A DNA stretch of 64,000 bases from Bacilli bacterium (GTDB taxonomy: Bacteria; Bacillota_I; Bacilli_A; RFN20; CAG-826). The position numbers were made by a program, and so were the translations under genes. Numbering within the stretch: the first letter of the stretch is position 1; every line of letters begins with the position of its first letter. The DNA is taken from the NCBI GenBank assembly GCA_024399115.1, contig JAKSHZ010000003.1, positions 78,206 to 142,205 of the forward strand. The letters are read 5' to 3'. Below the pieces are notes generated by a model. The model was not told the DNA's origin and searched no databases. It saw only the letters and a program-made list of their open reading frames with translations. Below, piece after piece: positions 20,997-31,054 of the stretch.

Positions 20997-22214
20997 TTAT
21001 TTCTTTTTAGAGAAAAGTTTAGCTAAACCTTTCTTTTCTTTTTTAATAATTGTGACATTATCTTCATCTAAAGATTTTGTATTAACGATTTCTTCATATT
21101 CATTATGTTCTTCAGTGATTGCGTTTGTTGTTGTTTCATTGAAGAATCTTGCATATGGAATTTCAATTGCCATCTTAATTGTGTCACCAATTTTAACTTG
21201 ATATTTATTAGGCATTTTAATGATGACAGAAGCATCACCAACTTTGCCATGTAAGTTAAGAATATCGCCTAAAAGTTCAATGATTTCAACTTTCATAGAG
21301 AATGATGATTCTTTAAATCTTTCGAATCTTTCATCTTGTTCAAAGATTAAGTTTTCAGGCCTAATGCCGTAAACCATGCCATGTCCAACATAGTTCTTTA
21401 ATAATTTCATTTGTTCAGTAGTCATCTTAATGTCAGTTTCACTACCATTTACTCTAAATGTACCGTTTTCATTAAGTTTACCATATAAGAAATTCATAGC
21501 TGGAGTTCCGATAAATCCTGCGACGAATAAATTAACAGGATGTTGATAAATTTCATTTGGAGCGCCAATTTGTTGGATAAAACCATCCTTCATAACAACG
21601 ATTCTATCTGCCATTGTCATAGCTTCGATTTGGTCGTGAGTAACATAAATTGTTGTAGCACCAACTTCATTATGAATTCTAACGATTTCACTTCTCATAG
21701 CTACACGCAATTTAGCGTCTAAGTTAGATAATGGTTCGTCCATTAAGAATACTTTTGGACGTCTAACAATTGATCTACCTAAGGCAACACGTTGTCTTTG
21801 ACCACCTGATAATGCTCTTGGTTTACGATTTAAGTAAGGAGTTAATTTTAAGATAGCTGCTGCTTCTTTAACACGTCTATCAATTTCTTCCTTTGGAACT
21901 TTACGAAGTTTTAATGCGTAAGCCATGTTGTTATAAACAGTCATTTGAGGATATAAAGCATATGATTGGAAGACCATTGCAATATCTCTATCTTTTGGAG
22001 CTGTTGCATTCATTAAGACATCATCGATTAAGAATTCGCCATATGAGATTTCTTCTAAACCTGCGATCATTCTTAATGTTGTAGATTTACCACAACCAGA
22101 AGGACCAACGAATGCGATAAATTCTCTATCCTTAATGTCAATGTTAAAGTCATGAACTGCGTGGACACCGCCATCATAGACTTTGTTTACGTTGTGAAGT
22201 TTAACTGTTGCCAT
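20997..22214 (-). CDS. msmK: Sugar ABC transporter ATPase, MsmK/UgpC type
   Basis: 405 residues from the ATG at 22214, which follows GGTGG and begins MATVKLHNVNKVYDGG as in MsmK. A longer in-frame start would overlap the kinase gene. Walker A GPSGCGKST, Q-loop VFQSYALYP, signature ALSGGQRQR, Walker B FLMDEPLSNLD and H-loop VTHDQIEA are followed by a TOBE/regulatory C-domain and a Lys-rich tail. It most likely energises the LplB/LplC-type permeases of this operon, and perhaps others. Gap to the kinase gene: 1 nt. Confidence 0.93.
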   Translation of the reverse strand: MATVKLHNVNKVYDGGVHAVHDFNIDIKDREFIAFVGPSGCGKSTTLRMIAGLEEISYGEFLIDDVLMNATAPKDRDIAMVFQSYALYPQMTVYNNMAYALKLRKVPKEEIDRRVKEAAAILKLTPYLNRKPRALSGGQRQRVALGRSIVRRPKVFLMDEPLSNLDAKLRVAMRSEIVRIHNEVGATTIYVTHDQIEAMTMADRIVVMKDGFIQQIGAPNEIYQHPVNLFVAGFIGTPAMNFLYGKLNENGTFRVNGSETDIKMTTEQMKLLKNYVGHGMVYGIRPENLIFEQDERFERFKESSFSMKVEIIELLGDILNLHGKVGDASVIIKMPNKYQVKIGDTIKMAIEIPYARFFNETTTNAITEEHNEYEEIVNTKSLDEDNVTIIKKEKKGLAKLFSKKK

Positions 22215-22215
22215 A

Positions 22216-23175
22216 TTATTTAACCACCTTTTCGATAATTTCTTTTGTTCCCATTGCGGAAATAGCACCATAGCCCATTGTTGTATAAGCGCCAACTTTA
22301 CATGAGAAGTTAACAATCTCCTGATAGTTAATTTCTTCATTAAGTAAAGTATGTACGTTAACATTTTGTTCAAGTAATTGAGCAAGTGTTGCACCGAAGA
22401 ATGAATCTCCAGCACCTGTAGTATCAACTACTTTCACTTTGTATCCAGGACAAGAATAGCTTCTACCATCTTTTAAGTAGATTGTTGCGCCTTCTTTTCC
22501 TTTTGTAAGAAGTAATACTTTAACATTACCTCTAAACATCTCTTTAATAGAATCTTCACCAGTTTTGCCTGTTATAAAGTCGATTTCTTCATCTCCAACT
22601 TTAACGACATCTGCAAGAGGCAAAAATTCATTTACGACATTTCTAAGTTCTTCTTTATTATCCCATAAATTGAATCTTAAGTTTGGATCGAAGCAAATAG
22701 TTGCTTCTTTCTCTTTTGCTCTATTTATTAGGGATTTGTGGGTGTTTTTCGCTACTTCAGTTTGAAGAGCAACACTACCGAACTCTAAAATGTCACCTCT
22801 TTCAAACATTACTTTTTCAAAGTCTTGTTCTGTAAAATATAAGTCTGCAGCTTTCTTTCTAAAGAATGAGAATTCTCTTTCTCCATCAGCGGTAAAGCTT
22901 ACAAACGCTAATGAAGTTTCATATTCTTTTGCTTTAGAAATAAAGCTTACATCTACATCTTCATTTTTTAAAGATTCGATTAAGAATTCTCCAAATGCAT
23001 CTGCCCCAACCTTAGTAAGATAAACTGTCTTTTGACCAAGTTTTTGAGCTTGAACACATACATTTGCAGGAGCTCCTCCTGCTTTCTTAACGAATTGTTC
23101 AGTGTCCTTTAAAGGAGCTACGCCAACTGATTGAAAATCTATTAAAAGTTCACCAATTGAATATAGCTTACTCAT
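22216..23175 (-). CDS. scrK: PfkB-family fructokinase
   Basis: 319 residues from the ATG at 23175, preceded by GGAGG 7 nt upstream. It begins MSKLYSIGELLIDF. It has GGAPANVCVQAQKLG near the substrate site and the C-terminal anion hole/catalytic base motif DTTGAGDSFFGA. Between GH32 genes and a sugar ATPase, phosphorylation of fructose to fructose-6-phosphate is the natural role. PfkB kinases are hard to tell apart, so the substrate is inferred. The start overlaps the preceding GH32-like gene by 8 nt. Confidence 0.87.
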   Translation of the reverse strand: MSKLYSIGELLIDFQSVGVAPLKDTEQFVKKAGGAPANVCVQAQKLGQKTVYLTKVGADAFGEFLIESLKNEDVDVSFISKAKEYETSLAFVSFTADGEREFSFFRKKAADLYFTEQDFEKVMFERGDILEFGSVALQTEVAKNTHKSLINRAKEKEATICFDPNLRFNLWDNKEELRNVVNEFLPLADVVKVGDEEIDFITGKTGEDSIKEMFRGNVKVLLLTKGKEGATIYLKDGRSYSCPGYKVKVVDTTGAGDSFFGATLAQLLEQNVNVHTLLNEEINYQEIVNFSCKVGAYTTMGYGAISAMGTKEIIEKVVK

Positions 23176-24676
23176 ATCTATGGACCTCCGTAATACTTGC
23201 TTTAGCCCCATTTGAATAGAAAGCAATATTATTTTCTTTAATATCTACTAAACGAGCTGTAAGAGCTGCATCATCATCGATATATAAAGAGACAACTTCT
23301 CCATCCATAATTACATCAATGTCATATGTGTGATTTTCTTCAAATTCATAATCAATTGATGTAAGAGCGTTTCCATATCTTAAAATATTTGAAACATTGT
23401 TATAGCAAGTAATTTTGTTTTCTTTTAATTCAAATGCGAGGATACCAGAACCTAAACGGTTATTATATGCTCCATCTAAACCAAAGCTAATACCGAAGTC
23501 ATTTTCATTTCCTTGTGGAGTGACTTTCATAGAATATCTATTAATATTTTCATTATTCTTAGTAAGTCCAATTGCAGAGAATTTTTCTCCATCTGATACA
23601 AATGATGTGAATTCATTACCTTCAACATCTAAACATGGCATTTCATGATTAAAGAATTCTTTATATGTATGAGGCATAACTACGTGAAGTTCACCAGTCT
23701 CTGCATCTTGTTTAATTTCATGAGTTACCAAGTTACCTGCCCAGTCGAATGAACCAGTATTACCACCAGTAAGTCTTGCGCACCAAGCAAATGCGAATAA
23801 TTTATCACCTGCTTTTTCAAATCTACCAGCATAGAAACCAGCACTATCGATAGCGTCTCTTTCAAATTTTTGCCATTCTCCATCGTGGCTAGTTTTATAG
23901 CGGTAATGAGTAACACGGTTATCACCTTGTTCACTATAACCGAGATAATAATAATCGCCTAATTTAACAAATGAAGGACATTCCATATTGTAATCGCCTT
24001 CATCATTAGTGAAGAAATTATCAACATATTCCCATTCTTCTGCTTTTGCAGATAATGAAGATGCTCTATGACGTCTTATAACTGCATTACCAAAGTCTCT
24101 TGTTGTAATTAACATGTAGTAGCAATTATCAACATCATCAAAATAAACATATGGATCACGGAAATCATTTTCCCAACCAAATAACATGAATTCTTCATCT
24201 TTTTTCCATGTTTCTTGGTCTACACTAGTAGCGTGTCTAACTGCTTCGTTAAATCTAAGACCTTCAGCTTGACCTTGGCCATTATGTCCAGTATAGAAAC
24301 AGTGATATAAACCATTTTCATCTTTAATAAAGCTTCCTGTACCCAAAGCTGCATCAATTGAATTAATTTCAGCTGTGTAGTTAAGTGCAACACCTTTGTC
24401 TTCATAATGAATGAAGTCACTTGTTGTGATTCTACTAATTGGGTGATAGAAAAGGCTATTAGTGCCACTTACGTTTTTTAAATGGTAAATATTCATCACA
24501 CCATTATCATAGAATGGCATAACGTCACCCATTGTAATTGCCGTTGAATCTTCAACTGCTGAAACAGGGAAAATATTTGCACCTTTTTGATCGATACCGG
24601 CGCTTTTACCACCATTACAAGCTACTAATGTAGCAACGATAGAAAGAACACCAATATATTTTACTGTTTTATTCAT
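23168..24676 (-). CDS. Atypical GH32-like beta-fructosidase lipoprotein
   Basis: 502 residues with a lipoprotein signal (ATLVAC). A five-blade propeller is suggested by TMGDVMPFYDNGVMNIYHL (Asp at the nucleophile position in place of the MNDPNG box), DFRDPYVYFDD (the RDP motif) and YNMECPSF (the EC acid/base motif). A C-terminal beta-sandwich ends in IDVIMDGEVVSLYIDDDAAL. These motifs place it in the GH32/GH68 clan, but outside the usual invertases. It is predicted to cleave fructosyl linkages outside the cell. It overlaps neighbours on both sides (ATGA and 8 nt). Confidence 0.75.
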   Translation of the reverse strand: MNKTVKYIGVLSIVATLVACNGGKSAGIDQKGANIFPVSAVEDSTAITMGDVMPFYDNGVMNIYHLKNVSGTNSLFYHPISRITTSDFIHYEDKGVALNYTAEINSIDAALGTGSFIKDENGLYHCFYTGHNGQGQAEGLRFNEAVRHATSVDQETWKKDEEFMLFGWENDFRDPYVYFDDVDNCYYMLITTRDFGNAVIRRHRASSLSAKAEEWEYVDNFFTNDEGDYNMECPSFVKLGDYYYLGYSEQGDNRVTHYRYKTSHDGEWQKFERDAIDSAGFYAGRFEKAGDKLFAFAWCARLTGGNTGSFDWAGNLVTHEIKQDAETGELHVVMPHTYKEFFNHEMPCLDVEGNEFTSFVSDGEKFSAIGLTKNNENINRYSMKVTPQGNENDFGISFGLDGAYNNRLGSGILAFELKENKITCYNNVSNILRYGNALTSIDYEFEENHTYDIDVIMDGEVVSLYIDDDAALTARLVDIKENNIAFYSNGAKASITEVHRYE

Positions 24677-26163
24677 AATGTAGTGACGACCTCCTTAATA
24701 TTTAAATCTTTAATATTTTCTTGAGTTGTTATTTTAAGTTCTCCATCTAAATAGATTCTTGTGGAGATAACTTCAAGTCCATTCTCTACAAAGACTTCAA
24801 GTCCAGAAACATCAAGTAATATTTCTAGATGAGCTTCTTTATAACTTTCATTTGTTCTTCTTATACATTTATATAAGGAGTTAGAAAGTGTGTTATCTAC
24901 ATATACGCCTTCCTCGTTATTTCCAATGACAACTTCTCCGTTGTCTCCTGCAATAACAAGTTTAGCGTTTTCTTCCAAAATCACTGTAATTCTCGAACAT
25001 TTTGGAATCTTATCACCTTTATAATCTTTTAAATGATCATAAAGTGAAGGAATAACCGTTTGATAAATTTGACCATCTTTTTCTTTTAGTACTCTAGGTA
25101 TTGAGAACGCTCCTACCCAACCATGGCCAAGTCTTTTTGTTGGGTAATGCTTTTCCCACATTTCAAGCCATCCTATCATTGTTGGTTCTTCTGTTCCTGA
25201 GATGAACTGTGGAGCATAGAAAGAATCGCCTTTATCAATTTCTTTGATATAATCAACATCCATCTTCTTGTTTTTTAAATCGAGTTTACCAACGATAAAC
25301 ACGCTAGCATTCATGTTTTTAAAGTTATTTCCATCTCTATAAGGACTACATCCAGAAGCGATAAGAACATCTTTATTTCCTACTCTTCTGAAGCATGGAC
25401 ATTCACCCATAAATCCTAATTCTTTAAATGGACCAATTGTGAAGTCATATTCATAGTGATCTAAGTCTTTTGCTTTAAGAACTACGATTAATCCTTGATC
25501 GAGTTTCATATCTCTTCCACCAAGGAATAAGTAATAATCGCCATCAATCATAATTGGAGAAGGATCACGGAAGTCAATTCTTGAATAATTTTCAGGAAGA
25601 GATGCATTATCGAATACCTTTTTACCGGTTTCATACATCATTCCATCTAAAGAAATTGAATGATATATTTCTTCGCTTTTATCTGATTCATCTTCAATTA
25701 TTCTTGGTTCATGTTTATGAGCTTCATTATCAACCTCATTAAGAGAGTGCTTGATCATTAAGTTCTTATCTTTGCCATCGATTCTAACAACGTCTGGATT
25801 CTTTTTATTAACATGAAGTGTATAATAAATGTGGAATTCATTGTTAATTTCAATTGCCCCACCAGAGAACGCATTTTCTCCTTTTCCTGTTGGACAAAGT
25901 GCAACTCCTAAGTCTTTGAATTCTATTAAATCTTTACTTATGAAGTGGCTCCAAAGCATCTTTCCTGGTTCAACTCCAAGCGGATTCGCTTGATAATAAA
26001 GGTGGTAAGTTCCATCTTTATAGATGAGTCCATTAGGATCATTCATCCAACCAACTCTCGGAGACATATGGTACTTTGGACGATATGTTTGAACAATTGT
26101 CGGTTCAGTATCTTCTATGTATTTATTTATTTCATCAATACTGTTATACATAATTTTATCCAT
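24673..26163 (-). CDS. GH32 beta-fructosidase (levanase/inulinase/sucrose hydrolase type)
   Basis: 496 residues with no signal peptide, so cytoplasmic. Canonical GH32 motifs: GWMNDPNG with nucleophile D42, FRDPSP with transition-state stabiliser Asp (~200), and GECPCF with acid/base Glu (~254). A C-terminal beta-sandwich follows (LEVFVENGLEVISTRIY). It would release fructose from imported fructo-oligosaccharides or sucrose for the nearby fructokinase. Its TGA stop overlaps the next gene's ATG (ATGA). Confidence 0.93.
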   Translation of the reverse strand: MDKIMYNSIDEINKYIEDTEPTIVQTYRPKYHMSPRVGWMNDPNGLIYKDGTYHLYYQANPLGVEPGKMLWSHFISKDLIEFKDLGVALCPTGKGENAFSGGAIEINNEFHIYYTLHVNKKNPDVVRIDGKDKNLMIKHSLNEVDNEAHKHEPRIIEDESDKSEEIYHSISLDGMMYETGKKVFDNASLPENYSRIDFRDPSPIMIDGDYYLFLGGRDMKLDQGLIVVLKAKDLDHYEYDFTIGPFKELGFMGECPCFRRVGNKDVLIASGCSPYRDGNNFKNMNASVFIVGKLDLKNKKMDVDYIKEIDKGDSFYAPQFISGTEEPTMIGWLEMWEKHYPTKRLGHGWVGAFSIPRVLKEKDGQIYQTVIPSLYDHLKDYKGDKIPKCSRITVILEENAKLVIAGDNGEVVIGNNEEGVYVDNTLSNSLYKCIRRTNESYKEAHLEILLDVSGLEVFVENGLEVISTRIYLDGELKITTQENIKDLNIKEVVTTL

Positions 26164-27829
26164 CTAATTCTCTATTTCTTAAGTTGATACTGACATCAGA
26201 AATTTCAATATCAACATCTTCAAATCTTAAGTTTTTATCACTACCAAATTGCCATACAATTGTGTAGTCTCTATCGCTAGCACTTCCGTTACAGAATAGC
26301 GTATATACTTGTTCTTCTTCAGTTAATGTGATTTTTGTCCAGAAAAGTGTTGGATCCCAACCACCATTGACTGGAGCAGCACAAACGAATTCAACTGGTT
26401 TAGTTGCTTTAGCTTTAAATGAAGCAACATAGTTAGCGCCACTACCTTGAATGTAGAATGCAGGGCTAGTAACTTTTTGTTTCCAGTCAGTTGAATCAAA
26501 TTTATTTACATGGAGTTTGAAGTTACCACAATCTGTTTCCATTTGTTGATCTGCTTCGCCTTCATGGTATTCTTCATAGTCTTGAATTCTAAAAGCATCA
26601 TGACCAACTGCGCCAAGATGTTCTTTAACTTTTAAATTGCTTAATGCGATTCTATTTGTAGCGTTACCACTTTGTACATAAAGGAATAAATCGCCTTCTA
26701 AAGCTTTTGAAACTGTAATATCAACAGAATTAGATCCGTTTGGATTATTCAATGTTTCAAAATTATCTTCACCCCATTGACCTTTTTTGATAACAACTTG
26801 ATAATCATTTTCTTTTTCTGCTTCTGCATCAAATGAAACAGTGTATGTAACGCCAGCTTTTACTTTAACGCCTGTATCGATGAACATGCCACCTCTCCAA
26901 ATGTCAATTGCCGAGTTAGTCTTAGTAACTTCTAAGACTGCTTGAGAGCCACCTTCGTGAGAGAATGCATTGCCTTCTAAATCAAGAGTCCCTTCAGCGT
27001 TATCAAAACGAGGTAATACACGTCCACCGAAAGAGAAGTTTTCAGTTAAATCTACTAATTTACCTGCTTCTTGAGGATATTCGGTTTCTACATTTAAGAT
27101 TGTTAAATCGATGTCTTTTCCTAAGTCGCCTAAACAAAGTGAAACATCTGCTTCAACCTTTTCTTTTTTGCCATTATTTTTAACAGTATGTTTGAAGACA
27201 AGTGTATTATTTCCTTCAACTAATGCGATTTCTGCGGCGATTTCGCCATTAACCTTAGCAATAACCTTGCCGTTTTTATTACTATTAACTGTGTATTTAA
27301 ATGTGTATTCATTTTCACTTATAACATCAAATACTCTATTTAATGTGAGGTCTTCACTAGCGTTACCACCATCAGCTAAAACTTTGAATTGTCCGTTGAC
27401 CATACCAATAGTTTTAACTCTTGAAGCGCCATTAACACCATAATAGAAGCCTTCAGCCATTTTGAAATCACGATATTCATCACGAGAAATAACATCAACA
27501 TATGCGACTTTTGTGGCGATTTTGCCATTAGAATCACTTACTTTATAGTTGACTAAATATGAACCAGGCTCTGTAAATGTTGCGTAACCATTATTTACTG
27601 GAACATCATTAGAGATTTTGATTTCCATTTCTGGAGTAATATCTCCATCTTCCTTGTCTAATGCTGCAACGCCATCAAGGAAATCAATTGTTGTATTAAC
27701 AATACATTTAAAGTCTTTAACTCCTACAATTGAAGGAAGTTTGTTAGTAACAACTGTCTTTTCTTGAGCACAGCCTGTAATAGCGAACATTGATACCATT
27801 AATATTGGTAAAGATTTAATCTTTTTCAT
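26156..27829 (-). CDS. Surface lipoprotein with Ig-like (DUF5011) and carbohydrate-binding-like domains
   Basis: 557 residues. A lipoprotein signal (FAITGC) is followed by an Ig-like DUF5011-type domain (IVNTTIDFLDGVAALDKEDG, about 38-115). Two or three jelly-roll modules follow, with aromatic and Trp-rich strands (IDIWRGGMFIDTGVKVKAG, GGWDPTLFWTKITL) typical of CBM4/9-like binders. No catalytic motif is seen. In this operon it probably captures fructan at the cell surface. It overlaps the GH32 gene by 8 nt. Confidence 0.72.
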   Translation of the reverse strand: MKKIKSLPILMVSMFAITGCAQEKTVVTNKLPSIVGVKDFKCIVNTTIDFLDGVAALDKEDGDITPEMEIKISNDVPVNNGYATFTEPGSYLVNYKVSDSNGKIATKVAYVDVISRDEYRDFKMAEGFYYGVNGASRVKTIGMVNGQFKVLADGGNASEDLTLNRVFDVISENEYTFKYTVNSNKNGKVIAKVNGEIAAEIALVEGNNTLVFKHTVKNNGKKEKVEADVSLCLGDLGKDIDLTILNVETEYPQEAGKLVDLTENFSFGGRVLPRFDNAEGTLDLEGNAFSHEGGSQAVLEVTKTNSAIDIWRGGMFIDTGVKVKAGVTYTVSFDAEAEKENDYQVVIKKGQWGEDNFETLNNPNGSNSVDITVSKALEGDLFLYVQSGNATNRIALSNLKVKEHLGAVGHDAFRIQDYEEYHEGEADQQMETDCGNFKLHVNKFDSTDWKQKVTSPAFYIQGSGANYVASFKAKATKPVEFVCAAPVNGGWDPTLFWTKITLTEEEQVYTLFCNGSASDRDYTIVWQFGSDKNLRFEDVDIEISDVSINLRNRELDG

Positions 27830-27847
27830 ATCTTTGCTATTCTCCTT

Positions 27848-28486
27848 TTATTTCTCATTTGAATAATCATCTTTTTCAGAATTATTTTTTAATTCGTAAA
27901 CGTTAGTCCCTAATGCTTTTGCTTTTAAGTATAAGAAGTTTTCTTTCATGAAACCCGTTATAAATAAAGGTGCAAAATATAGAAGTGGAATTGTTAAATA
28001 TGGCGCGTAACTAATGGATAAGAATACTGCTGCTAAGATCAATAAAGAAATTAATGTTCTTACTGGTCCTGCAAATAACATCACAAATCCATTTCTTAAT
28101 AATTGGAAGAATGTTACATCCATATTAACTAAGATCATAGGTGCGGTCATTAAGTAGAATCCACCAATTACAAGAGCAACATAACTTACTCCTAGAAATA
28201 ATGGATTGATCGCATCTATGTGTGTGTTGAAGTAATAAATATTTAAGACAGGGACTAAAATCATTATTAATTGGAAGATTGTGTATGGAATAAGTGTTTT
28301 CCAACATCCACCAATTGTAACGAATATATCTTTAAATACTCTTACATCTTTTTTATTGGAGAAATATCCTGCAAATCCTACCATCATCGGAAGAAAACCA
28401 ATGATTGTAGCGATTGAGACAATAGCTAAAAGGACAATAACTACAAACTCTAATATGTAATCGCCTAAAATTCTAAGTCCTTTCAT
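27848..28486 (-). CDS. YesL-like (DUF624) integral membrane protein
   Basis: 212 residues with five or six hydrophobic helices and a charged C-terminal tail. The sequence resembles the YesL/DUF624 membrane proteins that accompany LplB/LplC-type sugar transporters. The role of YesL is not established; a part in transport or sensing is inferred from this repeated association. Confidence 0.72.
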   Translation of the reverse strand: MKGLRILGDYILEFVVIVLLAIVSIATIIGFLPMMVGFAGYFSNKKDVRVFKDIFVTIGGCWKTLIPYTIFQLIMILVPVLNIYYFNTHIDAINPLFLGVSYVALVIGGFYLMTAPMILVNMDVTFFQLLRNGFVMLFAGPVRTLISLLILAAVFLSISYAPYLTIPLLYFAPLFITGFMKENFLYLKAKALGTNVYELKNNSEKDDYSNEK

Positions 28487-28514
28487 CTATTTCTCCTATT
28501 TTTAATAATATCTT

Positions 28515-30119
28515 TTACTTATTTAAAGCTTCGAGATATCTGTCGTAAGCTCCTTGGTTAATTTCCTTAACTTTTTCGATTGATTTCTTATTAGCATCAA
28601 GGAATCCTTGCCAACTTGCTTTAGTTGGAACTGCACCGCTAGTAATAGCGTTTGCATACCAAGAAGCAACGTTATTAGACAATGAAGCTTCGTATGTATT
28701 AAGAGTTACTAATTCTTCATTGCTGTAATTTAAATTAGGAATTGATGTAGCTCCTTCAAATTTATAAGGGGTAACATAAGCTTCAAGGTTTTCAAGTCTA
28801 AGTTTAGCTCTTGATTCCATTTCAACCGATTTTTCCCATGTTTCTTTTGTGAGATAGACAACACCATATGGAGCGTTTTTCATACGGAAGTCATCAGCAG
28901 ATTGTTCCCCATGGTCATCGTTAGGAATGAGTTTACCGTTAACTTTTTCTGACTTGAATGCACCTGATTTGATAGAGCCATAGTTAAGTTGGGCGCTATA
29001 AATTGGTTCAAAGAATTTATCGAAGTATGATAATAAACTTTCTTTATTTTCACAGCTTCCAAGTATAACAGCTTCACCTTTTTCAATTTCTTGTTCGTTT
29101 GAAACGCCTACATATCTTTCTCCTGTTTCATCATTAATGAGAGGTTTTACGATAATGTAGTCATCAGAATTTGAGCAAACTGTTTTCTTTTCCCACCAAT
29201 AGAAGGAACCATATCTACCGCCTTGACCACGAGCTAAGAAGTCATTTTCACCTTGTGTAAATGCACTTGATCTTATTAACTCTTTATCATGCCAATCAGC
29301 GATTTCTTTAACAGCATCGAACCACTTTTCATCTTCAAATGTAAATGTGATTTTATCTCCAACAACTGTCTTATGTTCTCTATTTTCTGGTAAACCGAAT
29401 GAAGCAATTAAATCCGCTTCATTGCCTTGCCAGTTATTTGATACGAACGATAATGGAATTTCGTTTTTAGGATCGTTGTCCCCGTCCATATCAAGTTGAT
29501 TAAATTTTTCTAAAATTGCTTTAAATTCGCTTCTTTTCAAATCTAATCCATCTTTTAATTGTTCCTTAGTTAATACGACATTAGATGGCATTTGATTTGT
29601 ATCAATTAACTTTTCAACCCATTTCTTATTTAAATAAAGAATATTAGGGAATTGTTTTAATCCCATCTCTTCAATTCTAGGAAGAGAATAGATATGTCCA
29701 TCCGGAGATTTAAGAGCTTCTTTAATATCTGGACGTGAGTCTAAAATCTTTTGGAAGTTAGGCATAACTTTAAGATATTGATCAATTGCTACAATTCTTC
29801 CTCTTTTGCCATAGTCATAAAGTTTAAGATTTGAGAATCCACTATGATAAATAGCATCTATACCTTTAATACCAACTGGGTCAGTATTATTTCCATATTG
29901 AGTAGATGTTTGGAATGTCCATTTAACATCTAAACCAGTTTCTTTTGCTAAATCTTGGAAGACCGGCATAGTGTTATAGTCTTTAACCGCATCTTCTTTA
30001 ACAGTTAAGATTGTAAATTGATTTTCTGTAGTTTGTTCTGGTTTTGCAGCAAGTGCGAACATTGTGACACAAACGCCCCAAACCACTGCAACGGAGACAC
30101 CAATAATTGCTTTTTTCAT
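28515..30119 (-). CDS. Family 1 sugar ABC transporter substrate-binding protein (LplA-like)
   Basis: 534 residues. The N-terminal hydrophobic helix (AIIGVSVAVVWGVCVTMFAL) has no proper lipobox, so it is either a membrane anchor or cut after Ala. The body shows the LplA-like pattern: FTILTVKEDAVKDYNTMPVF, YSLPRIEEMG, ILYLNKKWVEKL and a DMDGDNDPKNEIPLSF calcium-site-like loop typical of large oligosaccharide binders. It would hand fructo-oligosaccharides to the two permeases encoded just upstream. Confidence 0.87.
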   Translation of the reverse strand: MKKAIIGVSVAVVWGVCVTMFALAAKPEQTTENQFTILTVKEDAVKDYNTMPVFQDLAKETGLDVKWTFQTSTQYGNNTDPVGIKGIDAIYHSGFSNLKLYDYGKRGRIVAIDQYLKVMPNFQKILDSRPDIKEALKSPDGHIYSLPRIEEMGLKQFPNILYLNKKWVEKLIDTNQMPSNVVLTKEQLKDGLDLKRSEFKAILEKFNQLDMDGDNDPKNEIPLSFVSNNWQGNEADLIASFGLPENREHKTVVGDKITFTFEDEKWFDAVKEIADWHDKELIRSSAFTQGENDFLARGQGGRYGSFYWWEKKTVCSNSDDYIIVKPLINDETGERYVGVSNEQEIEKGEAVILGSCENKESLLSYFDKFFEPIYSAQLNYGSIKSGAFKSEKVNGKLIPNDDHGEQSADDFRMKNAPYGVVYLTKETWEKSVEMESRAKLRLENLEAYVTPYKFEGATSIPNLNYSNEELVTLNTYEASLSNNVASWYANAITSGAVPTKASWQGFLDANKKSIEKVKEINQGAYDRYLEALNK

Positions 30120-30132
30120 TTCTTGTTACCTC

Positions 30133-31038
30133 CTATTTGAATGATCCAACCAAGACGCCTTGTCCAAAGTTCTTTTCAATCATTGGATAAAGAATAAGAA
30201 TTGGAGCAGTTGAGACGATAATTGATGTGAACTTGATTTGAGTTGCAGTACGCATTTGTTCAAGAACAACATCACCTTCGCCCGAGCTAGATGCATCTAA
30301 TAAACCATTAATAACTGTTTGTAAAGGATAGAAATCCTTATCAATATTGAAGATATAAGCATCAATATAGTTATTCCAGTGACCAACAGCGTAGAAGAGA
30401 ACCATAACTGAAATAATTGAAGAAGCAATTGGAAGAATTAAATCAAAGAATGTTCTAATTTCTCCTGCACCATCAATTTGTGCAGCTTCAAGTACTTCAG
30501 TAGGAACGTTAGATTCGAAGAATGATTTACACATAAATACGTTATAAACAGAGACACCACCACCAATAATTAAGATAAGTGGATTTTGATATAAACCTAA
30601 TGCTCTACAAACGATAATATATGGGACTAAACCACCACCAAAGAACATAGTGACAATAAGCATAGCCATAATTACTTTTCTAAATGGTAAATAATCACGA
30701 GATAAAGCCCAACCAGCAGGAATAGTAAGAGCGACGTTAAATACTGTACCTAAAATTGTATATGCTAAAGTATTGAAATATCCTCTCCATACATCTTCTC
30801 TTTGGAATAAGCTTCCATAACCTTTAAATGTAATTTTAATAGGAGCAATCCATACATCACCTGTCATAACTGCATCGGCATCAGAGATAGATGCAATGAC
30901 AATGTAATATAAAGGATAAATAATAATTAATGCTAAGATTGCTAAGATAATGAAACAAATTGCGTAGTAAATGTAGTCTGTCTTAGCTTCTTTAATAGCG
31001 TTTTGCTTTTTACAAGCTTTAATATCTTTTAATTCCAT
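30133..31038 (-). CDS. Sugar ABC transporter permease, LplC/YtcP type
   Basis: 301 residues, six transmembrane segments, and an EAA loop VLEAAQIDGAGEIRTFFDLI in the second half. It pairs with the LplB-type permease 16 nt upstream. Family members import plant-derived oligosaccharides in Bacilli. SD GGAG precedes the ATG. Confidence 0.92.
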   Translation of the reverse strand: MELKDIKACKKQNAIKEAKTDYIYYAICFIILAILALIIIYPLYYIVIASISDADAVMTGDVWIAPIKITFKGYGSLFQREDVWRGYFNTLAYTILGTVFNVALTIPAGWALSRDYLPFRKVIMAMLIVTMFFGGGLVPYIIVCRALGLYQNPLILIIGGGVSVYNVFMCKSFFESNVPTEVLEAAQIDGAGEIRTFFDLILPIASSIISVMVLFYAVGHWNNYIDAYIFNIDKDFYPLQTVINGLLDASSSGEGDVVLEQMRTATQIKFTSIIVSTAPILILYPMIEKNFGQGVLVGSFK

Positions 31039-31054
31039 CTAAGATAGCTCCTTT

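Noticed and set aside
22215..22427. Longer start for the MsmK-type ATPase
   Set aside because: The extra 71 codons lie inside the kinase gene in another frame, whereas MATVKLHNVNKVY at 22214 matches MsmK and has a ribosome site.
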